Below are positions 1 through 11,000 of a stretch of DNA of 64,000 nucleotides, piece by piece. The translations under genes and the position numbers were made by a program. The stretch covers positions 806,001 to 870,000 of the forward strand of contig LR877146.1 of assembly GCA_903995115.1 (NCBI GenBank), in the 5' to 3' direction. Source of the DNA: Angomonas deanei. Its lineage: Eukaryota > Euglenozoa > Kinetoplastea > Trypanosomatida > Trypanosomatidae. A model generated the notes under the pieces. It did not search any database. It was not told the origin of the DNA and was given only the letters and a program-made list of their open reading frames with translations. Positions within the stretch are counted from its first letter, which is position 1. Every line of letters starts with the position of its first letter.

Positions 1-1
1 T

Positions 2-115
2 CGGCAGCTTCAAAAAGTGAATCTCAAGTCGACCGATACATCCGAGGAGGAAATACAGTTTCTGCGAGACAATTTGCCGGAGTGTAAAGTATCAAAAGAT
101 AAACCGAAGGAATAG
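2..115 (+). CDS. 3' end of an upstream protein gene (partial)
   Basis: The second forward frame is open from the window edge to a TAG at 113-115 and gives 37 charged residues (for example KSTDTSEEEIQFLRDNLPE). The other two forward frames stop earlier, and the base composition here is less T-rich than the spacer that follows. This is most simply the C-terminus of a gene that begins outside the window. No family can be recognised from so short a piece. Confidence 0.45.
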   Translation, partial: RQLQKVNLKSTDTSEEEIQFLRDNLPECKVSKDKPKE

Positions 116-368
116 TGAAAGGATAGGTGAAACATAAAACGACGCATATGAAAAACAAAACAAATGCTATATGAAAAAAGAAAAAGGCCTTCCTTTTTGT
201 TTTTATTACCCATGCTGTTTCATTTTTTTTTTTTTTTTTAGCTTTCATTGTGACGAGACATCTCGTCTATTTCCATGTTTAACTTTCCGCACCGCTCACT
301 TATGATTCCGCTTTCTCTTCCTCTCACCCCACATCACATAAGTTTTTCCACCATCGACTAGGAACGCG
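116..368. other. T-rich intergenic spacer
   Basis: Spacer with a long T run near 226-239 and a CT-rich stretch (about 310-350) before the next ATG. The latter is a plausible trans-splicing polypyrimidine tract. No gene seen. Confidence 0.6.
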
Positions 369-923
369 ATGCTGCGCCAGTCCCTCTCCCTACGATGGCG
401 CTGCACCGCGATCGCCCTCAACTTCTTCCCCCTAGGCTACTCCTCCGGTCCCCTCAACAAAAAGATTTTATGCCCACCCAACAACTTTGACGGACGCGCG
501 ACAAACAACATGCCGCACCTGAAAGGTTCCACCGACAAGCACCCCGGACTGGTGCCACGGAATAGTCTGCGGCTCCACTGCGAGCACTGCAGGTTTCACT
601 GGGTGCACGACACCCTCGTCGTCCGCTGCCCCGCCTTCCCCACCGAGCACAACCAGCGAGAGATTTGGCTCAACCCGACGTGGACGTGGGGCAAGCAACA
701 GCCGTACCAGTACTACAAGTACATGCCGGTCAACATCAACCCCCGCACGGGTATGCCACTCGCCAGGGAGGACGCGAAGGGGATGAACAATGAGCGAAGG
801 GGGCAGGGTCTGCCCACCAAGACGCGCCTCCTGGAGAAGGAGAGGCGAGGCATCTCTAGGGCGATCACGGGGCTGGGTATCTACAACCGGCGCTGGGAAA
901 CACGGTTTCCTTTCCCTACATAA
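369..923 (+). CDS. Mitochondrial large-subunit ribosomal protein bL36m
   Basis: Predicted 184 aa protein. Residues 69-97 carry the bL36 zinc-ribbon pattern: C71-x2-C74-x12-C87-x6-H94 followed by NQRE. Bacterial bL36 has C-x2-C-x12-C-x5-H then KQRQ, so the core aligns almost residue for residue. In bacteria bL36 binds 23S rRNA and a zinc ion late in 50S assembly; here it would act in the mitochondrial large subunit. The N-terminus (MLRQSLSLRWRCTAIA) is basic and hydroxylated with no acidic residue, as in a mitochondrial targeting peptide. The protein is several times longer than the ~38-residue bacterial form, with N- and C-terminal extensions, which is usual for kinetoplastid mitoribosomal proteins. 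Family seen by motif; location inferred. Confidence 0.72.
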   Translation: MLRQSLSLRWRCTAIALNFFPLGYSSGPLNKKILCPPNNFDGRATNNMPHLKGSTDKHPGLVPRNSLRLHCEHCRFHWVHDTLVVRCPAFPTEHNQREIWLNPTWTWGKQQPYQYYKYMPVNINPRTGMPLAREDAKGMNNERRGQGLPTKTRLLEKERRGISRAITGLGIYNRRWETRFPFPT

Positions 924-1097
924 TAGGGGGACTAGTACTATTTACATTTATTTTCATTAGTTGTATAAATATAGGATTGTTTATTTCGTTTTTGTGGTTT
1001 CTTTCACGAGTGAACCGTTGTTTCCCTTTTCCTCCAAATCATAACTCCTCCCTTTCCCTATTATTCAAAAGAAGAACGTAGCCATACCCTTGCAGTC

Positions 1098-1463
1098 ATG
1101 AGTGCCGACCCTGAGGCCCCCGCCCACCCCGGTCGTCTCTCCGGCGGTCACATTGTCCGCAACATGATCTACTCCCACGACGAGAACGGTGGACTCGAGG
1201 TGGTGACGGGGTGGAAGGACGAAGGGGTGCGGGAACACAACCAGGATGTGGTGCGCCCGGGCAGGATGGACCTGCACGCCGGCCACCCCTGTTATGCCAT
1301 GAACCGTTCCCTCGTGGAGTGCTCCCTCAAGTGCCCACCGGAGATGAAGCTGGCGGGCCGCACCGCCGTGTGCAATGCGCAGCGGCAGGACTTGATGAAG
1401 TGTCTAGTGAAGCATAAGAAGTGGACGCCACCGGCGACAAAGCCGTGGTACCAGTTCTGGTAA
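1098..1463 (+). CDS. Twin CX9C (CHCH) mitochondrial protein
   Basis: Predicted 121 aa. Two CX9C motifs, C65-x9-C75 and C92-x9-C102, are separated by 16 residues, with an extra Cys at 79. This is the coiled-coil-helix-coiled-coil-helix pattern of small proteins oxidised by Mia40/Erv1 in the mitochondrial intermembrane space. Many are accessory subunits or assembly factors of respiratory complexes I and IV. There is no cleavable presequence, as is typical for this import route. The ~60 residues before the motif are unrecognised. The ATG lies just after CTTGCAGTC, which could be a splice acceptor. Which complex it serves cannot be told from the sequence. Confidence 0.65.
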   Translation: MSADPEAPAHPGRLSGGHIVRNMIYSHDENGGLEVVTGWKDEGVREHNQDVVRPGRMDLHAGHPCYAMNRSLVECSLKCPPEMKLAGRTAVCNAQRQDLMKCLVKHKKWTPPATKPWYQFW

Positions 1464-1685
1464 GAATGCCTGCCACATACACACAGAATGAAGAGCTCTG
1501 CATAACAACTTAATACACACAAAAATAAAAAAAAAAAATATAAAACTACCGCAATTGCTCCCTTTGACTTTTGTTTTGTTCACTTTCTTATTTCTCATTA
1601 CCCGCACACCCATTCACCATCCCTCTCTTTCTCTTGTTGTTTAGAATTTGTAGTTTTATTTTCTACTTTTAAAAAACAGTCCATC

Positions 1686-2159
1686 ATGCTGCGTCGCACT
1701 ACCCCCGTGGTGAGCTTCACTGCCTCCCACCGCGCCCTCGCCATGAAGCCCAGCCGCACCCTTCTCAGCGCCGACATGCACTCCGTCGACCGCTACAAGG
1801 CCGCGTGGGACGAGATACCGCTCCACATGCTCGGCTGGTCTCGCAAGCAGACCTACGAGTGGTACTGGAAGGCGTACTACCAGCTCGGCCTCCGCGACCC
1901 CTCCCGCATGACCAAGCTGCGCTCCCTCATTAACTGGGGTGCCGCCTTCAGTTTCCTCTACATCACCTACGTCTCCTTCTTCTACGCCACCTTCTACCAC
2001 ATTTACATGCAGGACTGGCCGGAGCACTTCAAGCGGGAGAACGCCAGGGAGTACGCCCTCGCCCACGGCGGGGATGTGTGGGCTGGGGACGGTAAGTTCA
2101 TTCGCCCGTACTTCCACATCAACCCCCCCATGCTGACCATCACCGAGGAGGATATCTAA
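1686..2159 (+). CDS. Probable mitochondrial inner-membrane protein, one helix
   Basis: Predicted 157 aa. The N-terminus (MLRRTTPVVSFTASHRALAMKP) is basic and lacks acids, like a mitochondrial presequence. A single hydrophobic aromatic helix lies at about residues 84-108 (GAAFSFLYITYVSFFYATFY). It is preceded by an aromatic/basic segment and followed by a soluble tail ending in TITEEDI. Size and layout match nuclear-encoded one-helix subunits of cytochrome oxidase or other respiratory complexes, some of them trypanosomatid-specific. I cannot assign it to a named subunit. It sits next to a CHCH protein and a mitoribosomal gene, but in a polycistronic genome neighbourhood is weak evidence. Confidence 0.5.
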   Translation: MLRRTTPVVSFTASHRALAMKPSRTLLSADMHSVDRYKAAWDEIPLHMLGWSRKQTYEWYWKAYYQLGLRDPSRMTKLRSLINWGAAFSFLYITYVSFFYATFYHIYMQDWPEHFKRENAREYALAHGGDVWAGDGKFIRPYFHINPPMLTITEEDI

Positions 2160-2430
2160 GCGGAGCAGAGGATATAGCATCTCTTTTTTTTTTTTATATC
2201 TTTTTTTTTTTTATTTGATAGTAGCAATCTTTAATTTTAATTTTCATTTTAGGAACTAGAAAGAATCAAAAAAGAATCATTATGTTCACTTATGTAGGAA
2301 AAAAAAAAAGGAAAAATTCCCAACAATACAGAAGATTTAAAATTGTACTGTTTTGCTTTTCTTTTCATGTGATACAAAAATATTTTCCTTTTCTCCACCA
2401 CCTTTTTATTAGCAGAACACCCATCTACTC

Positions 2431-3276
2431 ATGTTTGCGGTCCGCTGCCCAGCGCACCTGGTGTGGCACCCCTCCGTGCACCACAGTCTGCTCCTACTCC
2501 GTGGCCTGCAGTGCCGTCACACGCTAGTGCTAGACCCTGCTGCAGAGGGTCGCCCCTCGCTGCTGGCAGAGGGGTCCTCTCTGATACAGACGACGGTAGA
2601 CTGGGGCCACACCGATAGCCCCCCGAACTTGCAGCGGGTCTACGCGCCGGAGCACATTCTACATTTTTTCGCCAATCGGACTGCTACCCCGCAGCAGGCT
2701 ATCCTCGCCACGCAGCTGGCCGACTACCTCGACGCCTGTGAGGTCAGCCGGCGGATACAGGCGGCGGTAGACACTTTACTCTTTACCCTGCAGACCGCCA
2801 CGCAAGAGGTGGAGCCGGTGCGGGTGGCGCACGCCGCCCTTCTCACGCTACTAGAGCGAGTAGAGGTCGCCCTCGCCAAGGAGGACCCGCAGGAGGAAGG
2901 AAAGGAGGAGGACCCGCTGCGGCTGTGGCCGCTCTTTAGTATTTTACAGTTTATCGTGGAAGAGGGTGGTCTGCTGACGTCCGCCTACCCGCACCTCTCG
3001 AGGGAGCTGGCGAGGCTGTCCCAGCGGCCCACCGTACGGCAGCACCGCCGGCTAGTCGAGCGGACCCTAGCGGAGGGTCCCACGGTGGCCTACCCGTATC
3101 GGAACTTTCTGCAGGAGGTGCAGCGAGGACTGCGGGAGTACAATCACACGATACAGGAGCGGACGGGAGGGACGGCGGCTAATCATAATAGTGGGGAGGC
3201 AAGGATGGGTCTGCAGGCGGTGGCGGCACGGCTGCCGTGGACCCGCAAGGGCGCCAAACTAACGCCCCGGAATTAA
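2431..3276 (+). CDS. Conserved-looking protein of unknown function, 281 aa
   Basis: Not recognised. GC-rich coding composition contrasts sharply with T-rich flanks. The first ~35 residues are poor in acids and contain R, H and hydrophobic residues (MFAVRCPAHLVWHPSVHHSL), so mitochondrial targeting is possible. Residues ~75-215 are mostly helical in character with Leu heptads and an acidic stretch (AKEDPQEEGKEEDPLRL). The C-terminus is basic (LPWTRKGAKLTPRN). No catalytic motif or membrane helix is visible. Position between mitochondrial-type genes suggests, but does not show, a mitochondrial role. Confidence 0.5.
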   Translation: MFAVRCPAHLVWHPSVHHSLLLLRGLQCRHTLVLDPAAEGRPSLLAEGSSLIQTTVDWGHTDSPPNLQRVYAPEHILHFFANRTATPQQAILATQLADYLDACEVSRRIQAAVDTLLFTLQTATQEVEPVRVAHAALLTLLERVEVALAKEDPQEEGKEEDPLRLWPLFSILQFIVEEGGLLTSAYPHLSRELARLSQRPTVRQHRRLVERTLAEGPTVAYPYRNFLQEVQRGLREYNHTIQERTGGTAANHNSGEARMGLQAVAARLPWTRKGAKLTPRN

Positions 3277-3436
3277 AAATAATAATAATGGGAAAATATT
3301 TAATCACAGTTTGTTTAAAATGATCTGTTTTTTTTTTTTATTCTTTATTTTTAAATACGTGCACTTGTCAGATGACGGTGTGTGACGTTCATGTGTATGA
3401 TTTCATTCCCTATGTTTCCCCTATATGAGCTACATC

Positions 3437-3467
<31 letters not shown>

Positions 3468-3477
3468 GGAATAAAAA

Positions 3478-4260
3478 ATGAGCCGCAATGGGGAGTTGTG
3501 TTTGCAAAAAGTAATCATTAGTTATAACCCCAGCCGGGGCGACCCCGCCACCCGCCAGCTCCTCGCCACGTACCTCCCCCAGTTCAAGCGGCAGTACCCC
3601 TCCGTCGTGATTGACCTCCGCCCCCGCCACTGGCCGGAGACCGCCATCACGGGGGTGTACCGCGATGGGAGCGAGCGGGCCTACCGCACCAAGTACCTCA
3701 GCAGCCTCGGCATCCACAGCCGCCTGCACCGACTGGTGAATGAGGGAAACGATAGCAACGTGCCCTTCAGCGCGGGTCACCTCCACCAGCAGCGGCGCAG
3801 CGTGCAAGGCCCCTGGAACCCCTTGCTGTGGCACTACGAGGGTGGCCGCCGCCGTCAGCCCCCCGCCAGGTGGGACCGCTCGCTGACCAAGGAGGAGTGG
3901 CAGTACTACACCACACAGTACGCCGCGCAGATGCGGTCGGAGGAGGAGACGATCGCAGCGGCGGTGCGGCGCTACACGGAGCTGCCCGATGCCGCCACCC
4001 GCGAGGTACAGCGGCGCTGGCGGGCGCACGTCCTGCCGCAGCTGCAGACCGACCTCGCCCACAACTTGCAGCACTTGAAGCGGTCGCACCGCCGGGGGAC
4101 GCCACCCGCCCCGGTGGACCTCGCCGCCTACCAGCTCTTCTCTACCCCGGATCATACGGTGATGGCGCAGGACGCCGTGGATGTGCTGCGACGGCGGGAG
4201 GCACAGTCCCTAGAGGAGTGGTGGCGGCAGCGGAGGGAGCAGCTCCAGCCACCGGAGTAA
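3478..4260 (+). CDS. Mitochondrial large-subunit ribosomal protein mL43
   Basis: Predicted 260 aa. Residues ~12-90 fit the L51/S25/CI-B8 thioredoxin-like domain. SRGDPATRQLLATYLPQFKR forms the first helix region, then YPSVVIDLRPRHWPETAITG (Pro-x-Val-x-Ile/Val strand followed by a Pro-rich turn), then a strand and helix with KYLSSLGIHSRLHRLVNEGND. This order is diagnostic of mL43/Mrpl51 and of complex I B8. The long basic C-terminal extension (residues ~90-260, rich in Arg, Gln and Trp) favours the mitoribosomal protein, since kinetoplastid mitoribosomal proteins are often extended. An A tract of 29 bases lies just upstream of the start, at about 3437-3465. Confidence 0.65.
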   Translation: MSRNGELCLQKVIISYNPSRGDPATRQLLATYLPQFKRQYPSVVIDLRPRHWPETAITGVYRDGSERAYRTKYLSSLGIHSRLHRLVNEGNDSNVPFSAGHLHQQRRSVQGPWNPLLWHYEGGRRRQPPARWDRSLTKEEWQYYTTQYAAQMRSEEETIAAAVRRYTELPDAATREVQRRWRAHVLPQLQTDLAHNLQHLKRSHRRGTPPAPVDLAAYQLFSTPDHTVMAQDAVDVLRRREAQSLEEWWRQRREQLQPPE

Positions 4261-4984
4261 TATAGTAAATTATTTACATATAGTAAAAAAAATCAATATA
4301 ATCCAATATTGTTATTGTTTTATTTTTTATTTTGATGATCGGTCGATGTGTTATGCTATTTTCATTCCTTTTCTTTCTCTCTCTTATTTGTTTATTTGCA
4401 TTGCAATAGTCGAGATAGCCTTGCCATACCAGCAACAAACACTAAAAAAAGGATTTTTATTTTATTAAAAAATTGATCGAATAAATAATAAAAAAATAGA
4501 AAGTTTACCCCCAAAAAGCATTTTCAAACTTTTTCATTTTTCATTTATTTTTCTTTCTCTTTTTTCCAAAGTTTCGATTATTGTTCATTATATAATTCGA
4601 ACTTCCCCTTTTTTTTTTCGCGCTTTCTTCGCTTATTTTATAAAAGTCATTTGTTTTTACTGTTTTTTTTTTTAATTTTACACTAATTTTTATTTTTCAA
4701 AAAAAAAAAAAAAGTTTTTATATTATATAGTAACTACTTCCTGTCATTTTTTTTTTCATTTTCTTTTCATTAAATATTGTTCGTTATTTCCATTTCGAAC
4801 TCTTTTTTTTTTTTTTAATATTACCGATAAAACTCTCAATACTATAAAATAGATAAATCAAACAAACAAACAAAAATCGAAAAAAATTGCTACAGATACC
4901 AAACTAATTTCAAAAAAAAAAAATAATTAAAAAAGCATTTTATATATATATATATTATTTTTTTTGGATCCTACCTATACCCCC
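4261..4984. other. AT-rich intergenic region
   Basis: About 720 bases of A and T runs with several poly-T tracts (for example 4609-4618 and 4805-4817). A TATA-type dinucleotide run lies at about 4941-4955 before the next gene. No open frame with coding composition, RNA gene or other element was recognised. Confidence 0.6.
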
Positions 4985-6151
4985 ATGTCCGATATCACAT
5001 TTCAAGAAAATAATAATAATAATAATAATAATATGAATTCGACGCCAATCACGGATGAACTTTATATTCAGAATGCCCCCACCACGAAAGAAGACGAAGG
5101 CTATGCCTCCTCCTCCGCCTCGGAGGAAAATGATTTATTACACGTCAATGTGGAACAATTATTGAAAAGTATGGATACCAATAATGAAAAAGAAGAAAAT
5201 AATAATAATGCGAGTAAGGAGGGGAGCCGCCCCACCAGCAGTGACTCCAACAGCAGCCCGAATCAGACCAATACCACGACCAACACGGGCAGCACCAATA
5301 ATAATAACAATAACAATAATAATAATAATGAAGACGGCTACATGACCGAGGATGACCTGCCTTCGGAGAATGGGTTCGCCGATTTCGGCGACGATAACAA
5401 TAATAATAATAATAATAATAATGAAAATATGGATTCTAATCAAAATAATAATAATGATTTGAAAAATAAAAATCCAGTTCCCATTGTGATCGACGGTCGT
5501 ACCGTCGGCTGGCGTTATCCACCGCAGGAGGGAAACCATCCTAACGGAATGAAGATGAAAAATAACACCAATAAAAATAAACAACCGACGTCGTCGTCGG
5601 AGGACTCCGACACGTCTAAAACAAAACAGTATAAAAATAAAAAGAACCGATCATCAAGTAATAATATGAATAATAATAATAATACAACCCATAATAATAA
5701 TAGTGCTTATACAAATTCGAAAAACAGTACGCCACAACCGCAATTTCGTCATCCTCATAATCATAATCATAATGCCACTTTTACGAATCAGAATATGAAT
5801 AATTTTCGATTGGATAATCATCATAATAATATGAACGGCAATTTTCCAAATAACAATAATAATAATAATTTCAATCCAATGAATGGAACACAAAATTTTA
5901 TCCCGTTTCAGAATCAAAATTTCATTCCCAATAATAATAATAATAATAATTATAATAATAATAATAATAATCAGCCAATGGACTTTCAAACATTACTCCT
6001 TAATAATCATCATATCAACGCCATGTTCCAAAACAGTAATAATATAAATAATAATAATTTTAATAATAATCAAAATAATAATAATAATAATAATTACGTG
6101 CAGTTATCGTTAACCGCTCTTCAGAATTTACTGCTTCAAAATATAAATCAA

Positions 6152-6182
<31 letters not shown>

Positions 6183-6826
6183 TGCATATGAATAATAATC
6201 ATAATTCTCCTCCTCCCACGGCCGCCATGAACCCCACTATGAATAATAATAATAATAATTTCTTTCCCAATAATAATAATAATATGAATCTATTTAATTT
6301 CCAGCCAGCCAATACCGCCACTGCTGCTGCTGCAGTCCTTCCTGCCTTTCCCATGCCAGTCATGAATAATAATAATAATAATAATAATATGAATCAAAAT
6401 TTTTCAAATTTTAATAACAACGGCATCCCACTTCCGTTCACTGTGATGAATACGAATACCACCCAGAATTTAAATAATAATAATAATAATTATTATAATC
6501 AAAATCAAAATCATAATAATAATAATAATAAAAATCAACATCATAACAATTCTCTCTACTGGGAGGCCACCCAGCAACACAAACTGGCAGAAGTCCCTTG
6601 GAAACGTGAAATTAATCATACCAATAATAATAATAATAATAATACTATTCATCATCATAACAGCAACCACACGTCTTCCCATCACACCGCCGTGCTCAGC
6701 TCCGACGAAGCCACCAGCAGCAGCGTGCCGTTAAATAATAATAATAATAATAATAAAGGAGCGAAGAGTTGTGTGTGCTGGATGGGCACCAAAGGCGGTT
6801 GGAAGCCGATCACTATATTATTGTAA
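4985..6826 (+). CDS. Asparagine-rich low-complexity protein, unknown function
   Basis: Predicted 613 aa from the first ATG (MSDITFQENN); the frame is open slightly further upstream but only from a TTG. More than a third of the protein is Asn, in about thirty runs of 4-12 residues encoded almost wholly by AAT, mixed with Gln, His and Met. Non-repetitive islands are an acidic N-terminal part (DELYIQNAPTTKEDEGYASS), VPIVIDGRTVGWRYPP, SLYWEATQQHKLAEVPWKRE and the end AKSCVCWMGTKGGWKPITIL. No known domain is visible. In many eukaryotes Asn/Gln-rich proteins of this kind are RNA-associated and prone to form condensates; that is only a possibility here. The island DGRTVGWRYP between runs is the best handle for finding orthologues. 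Confidence 0.7.
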
Positions 6827-7815
6827 TGAAAATAATAATAATAGAAATATATAAATAAAAAAATGCATTTTTTTTTTTGAAAAAGTTCTCTATATGCTTG
6901 TGATTTTTTTTTCAATTTTTTTTTTGTTAGTTTTAAGATTATATCGCGGTCCATTCCTTTTTTTTTTTTTTCCAAACCGGTGTTTTTTTATTTTTAATTT
7001 TATTTTATGGTGTGTATGTGTCCTTTCACTTCACATGGATTCATAAGAAATCTAAAAAAAAAAAAAGTGATGTTTCCTTTTTTTATTACCATTATATATT
7101 ATTTTTATTTGCGCTGTGCCTACGGTCCCACAGACAATAAATAAAGTAAAATGAAATAAAAAAGAAAACAATAATAATAATAACGGATCAAACTTTTTCC
7201 CTCGTTTTTTTTTCGCTTCGTGTTTGTTATTTTTCGTGAAAAAGAGGGTTTCACGTGCCTCTCTATGTTTTCTTCGTTTTTTTTTGTATTTATTTTTACT
7301 GTTTTCATTTGACAGTAAATAGAGATACAATAAAATATGGAAAACAAAAAAGTAGAATATTAAAAATACAAAAATAACGAAGAATCGAATTTTTTTTCCG
7401 TTTCATTTTCGGTACAAGCTCCAATAACATACTTAGCGCAATATTCCTTCCTCCCCTCCCTCTATGTATAATTATTGAGATCGCTAAAAAATAAAAACGT
7501 AAAACCTATCCAAAAAAAAAAAAAAAATAAAGTAAAAAAAATTCTGTATTAATTTTTTTTTCTTACTTTAAAAAGTTTTCGATTTTCAAAAAAAAAAAGT
7601 TTTATTTTTATTTCATCAATATTAGTATCTCTCGGTCTCCCTTTGTACTTCCTTTTATTTTGAATGTTTGTCCATCATATAAAAAAAAAGTATATATCAT
7701 TAAAAAAAAGATTTTCAAACGCATTTATATTATTTCGTTCCTTTTTTTTTATTTATTTTATTATTGTTCATTTTTCAAATTCCCTTACTCTCTTGTTTCA
7801 GAAACTGTCTGCGCC

Positions 7816-7847
<32 letters not shown>

Positions 7848-8063
7848 TGAATATGAAGTAGAAAAAAAAAAAAAAAAAGGTCTACCCTTCTGTTTTGTTG
7901 TACGCCCACTGCTAAGAAAACACTTACCCTCATACTCCCTTTGCAGAACACACATCCTCTCTCTTCCTCCTTTCTAGTACATTCGTACTTTTTTTTTTTT
8001 TAATTTTCTTTTCTTTCGATTATAATATATATTTCAAAATATATTTTTTAGCAAACCTAGCGA
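6827..8063. other. Long T-rich intergenic region
   Basis: 1.2 kb with many A and T homopolymers and a short TA run at about 7832-7846. Small open frames here encode Lys/Phe/Ile/Tyr low-complexity peptides and are not credible genes. A T tract (7990-8001) and the AG at about 8050-8051 before the next ATG suit a trans-splice acceptor. Confidence 0.55.
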
Positions 8064-11000
8064 ATGAGTGACAGCCCCCCGTGCAGTCCGCCGGAGGTGA
8101 TTGTCCTGCGAGAGGTGGAGGAGAGCCGCTCCCTCCCTCACTCTCCGTTAGACCACTCCCCACCTCAAATCGTGTTAGTCGACGACAGCGGCCAGTCTTT
8201 CAGCGCGGTGGAGCGGGTCCACAGCGTGGAGCTGCGGGTAGAGCGAGGACACCAGGCGAGCTGCTCCCCTGTCCCGCCCACCTTGCAGGCACTGGAGCCT
8301 ATTCTCACCGACACGGAACACTTTAGCGTGTCGAGTGCGCACAGTCCGGAGCGGCCGACCCCAGCGACAGAGCCAGAGGACGCCATCACGCCCCCCTCCC
8401 CTATTAGTAGTAGTAAGGTGGAACCGCCTAGCATGGGCGCCACCGACAGCAGCGGTATCACCAATAATAGTAGCAGCGTGACGAGTGACCTTGGCAAGAC
8501 CAAGCGGGACCGCATCGCGGCCAGACGAGCAGCACGCATGGCCAACGCCCTTCCCCCACTGATGCACAGTCGTACGGAGAGTTTCAGTGGCCTGTTGCCA
8601 GGGGACAGCAACACCGACCTCACCGGCGCCATCCCCCGGGAGGAGATGCCACCACTCCGTCTGCAGATGATACGGTCCCCCGTCGCATAATGACATCGAC
8701 ACCGCGGAGAGTACCGCACGGTCCTGTGCCAGCAGTCGGCTGCGGTCGGCGCGGCGGTCGCTGGGGGTGGCGCCCTCGCTGCTAGAGCTGTTCCCCGACT
8801 TTCCCGAGACCTTGTACCTCCCACGAGACCGCTTCCGGGTCGAGGAGGAGCAGGAGCACGTCTTAGGGAAAGGGGCGTTTGGGAAAGTACTGCAAGGCGA
8901 GCTGTACCCGCCTGGTGTGGCTGTCCCTGCCTACGACACGCCGTATAACGAAACGATCTTGTTGGACTCCTCTCACGCCGGCCTACGCAGTTTTAGTAGT
9001 TTCTCCTCGCCCCCACTGTACGGCACGACGGGAGGGGCGACCACCCCGGTGCACCGTCAGCCCTATAATGAAAAGACCGCCAACTTTTATAATAGTATGA
9101 ACACCCTGCGTCTGCCTAGTAGTGCCCGCCACACCCCGCGTCTCTTTTCTGGGGACCGGCGGTCGACCCTTCCGGCCAACCCTACCGCAGACGATACCGT
9201 CCGGGTCGTGCTGAGTGGGCACCTCGCCGACGAGGGTGATAGCGAGGAGGACAGTGCACCACAGCCATTCCACCAGCGGTCAAGAAGTGCCCCCGACAGT
9301 AAAGAGAACCCACCCCGCACTTTTGCCGGTGCCGATATTGTCGTTACCGAGTACCCCTCCCCCACCAACGACGCGTTGGAGGTCTTCACGATGGACTCTC
9401 CATTACGGCATAAAAAAGAGGGTAGCAACAGTAATCATAATAATAGTGGTAGCGTGGTCAATGTGATCAATACCGACCGCCCCAACAGTCCTGATGAAGA
9501 GTCCACGAGCACCACGAACAATCAACATTATAGCACCATTACCAATTACAACAGTACGACAGGAAATAGTATTTCTGCCCCCCACGCCGCGGAAAGTGTA
9601 CTCTCTCTGACCATGAAGCCGGAGCAGCTCCCGTCGCCTTGCAATACTCAGAGCGAGGACGGCAACAGCAATCGGACCAGCATGAACCTACACTACATCC
9701 CCAGGCAGGCCCGTCACGCCGACCCACAGCTGCCCAGCAAGGAGCCACCAGCTAGCAGTGCGGATCAGGTGACGGTAGAGACCAGCCGCACCGAGAAGGA
9801 GGAGAGCACCGCGGAGCATAGCACGATCGATAAGTCCTCCGGCAGCCCAGATGCGCGGCTGCTCGATAACGCCAACTCCTGCAGCACCGCCGCCCCACCT
9901 TTCTACAACCACTCCGAGGGGCACACACCGCTCGTGGGGATCTCTCCCAAGAGTTCTCTGGTGACCCCCTCCGGGGCCTATGGAGAGAGCAGTGAGCCGC
10001 GGCAGGGGCAGCGGCCGAGGGAGACGAGCAGTCCCTACGCTGGTCTGCGGGTGCAGTTCAGCAATCACACCACGCACTTTCCTAGCGAGACCGTCAGCGA
10101 TGAGAGCAGCAACGACGACGACGAGGAGAGGGGGGAAGAAAGAGAGCGTGCCCTGCAGCCACTGCAGCTGAAACCGTCTCACAATAACGAGGCGGCGAAT
10201 ACCTTTGCAAGGGTATTGCAGTCCGTCAGTAATAGTGATGCGGTGGGTGGCCTCACCGGCTGGCAGCGGCCAGGAGGGGAGACCTCCCCCGCCCCTGCGA
10301 CACAGGACTCTAGGGAAGGTAGCCTACTCAAGTCCTTCAGCCTCCCTCACAACAGCTCCTTCCGCCGGAACAGCCGCAGCGCCTTCGACCACGAGCTCGG
10401 CAGCGGCAGCATGGGCAAGCCGAACTTGAACAACAGTCTGAGCGATGGCTTCTTCTTCCCCGTGGGGGCCGTCCGGTCGAGCGTGCTGGAGGAGGCCATC
10501 GAGGCGGGGAATGTGCCCTTCCGCTCCGTCGCGGTAAAGATGATTCACAAGATGGATCTCACCAAACCCTCTTTTCACAAGGCGTTTTATAACGAGGCGC
10601 TCATGGCCGACCAGCTGCACCACCCGTGTCTGGTGAACATTTACGGCGTCTCCGAGGATGAACATGAATTTTATTTTGTGATGGATTTGGCGGAAAATGG
10701 AAATTTGGATGGTTATATGAAAAAGTTTGGCGTAGCCGATACGAGGGAGATGGCGCCGCGGTTCATGGCGGACGTCGTCCTGGCGCTGGAATACCTCGCC
10801 GACGGTGCCTGTCACCCTTACAAGCGTCCTTTACCCGAGTTGCAGGCCAGCGAGGCCGGCAGCAGTTTTGCCTGCACACCACGACCACTGGACGGCAAAG
10901 AGGCTGGCCTCAGCCCCAACGGCGGCGGTGCCTCCCTCTCCACCACCTCCCTGCTGGCCGAGGAGGAGGTACGGCGAGGGATGGTGATCCACAAGGACCT

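Noticed and set aside
2282-2527. Small frame upstream of the 281-aa gene
   Set aside because: Mostly A/T-rich spacer translation overlapping the real start in another frame.
5159-6685. Antisense frames rich in poly-Ile/Met across the Asn-rich gene
   Set aside because: They are the reverse reading of AAT repeats (ATT = Ile) and carry no independent coding signal.
7660-7977. Small gene in the 6.8-8.1 kb gap
   Set aside because: Translation is Lys/Tyr/Ile/Phe low complexity from A/T runs with no coding composition.
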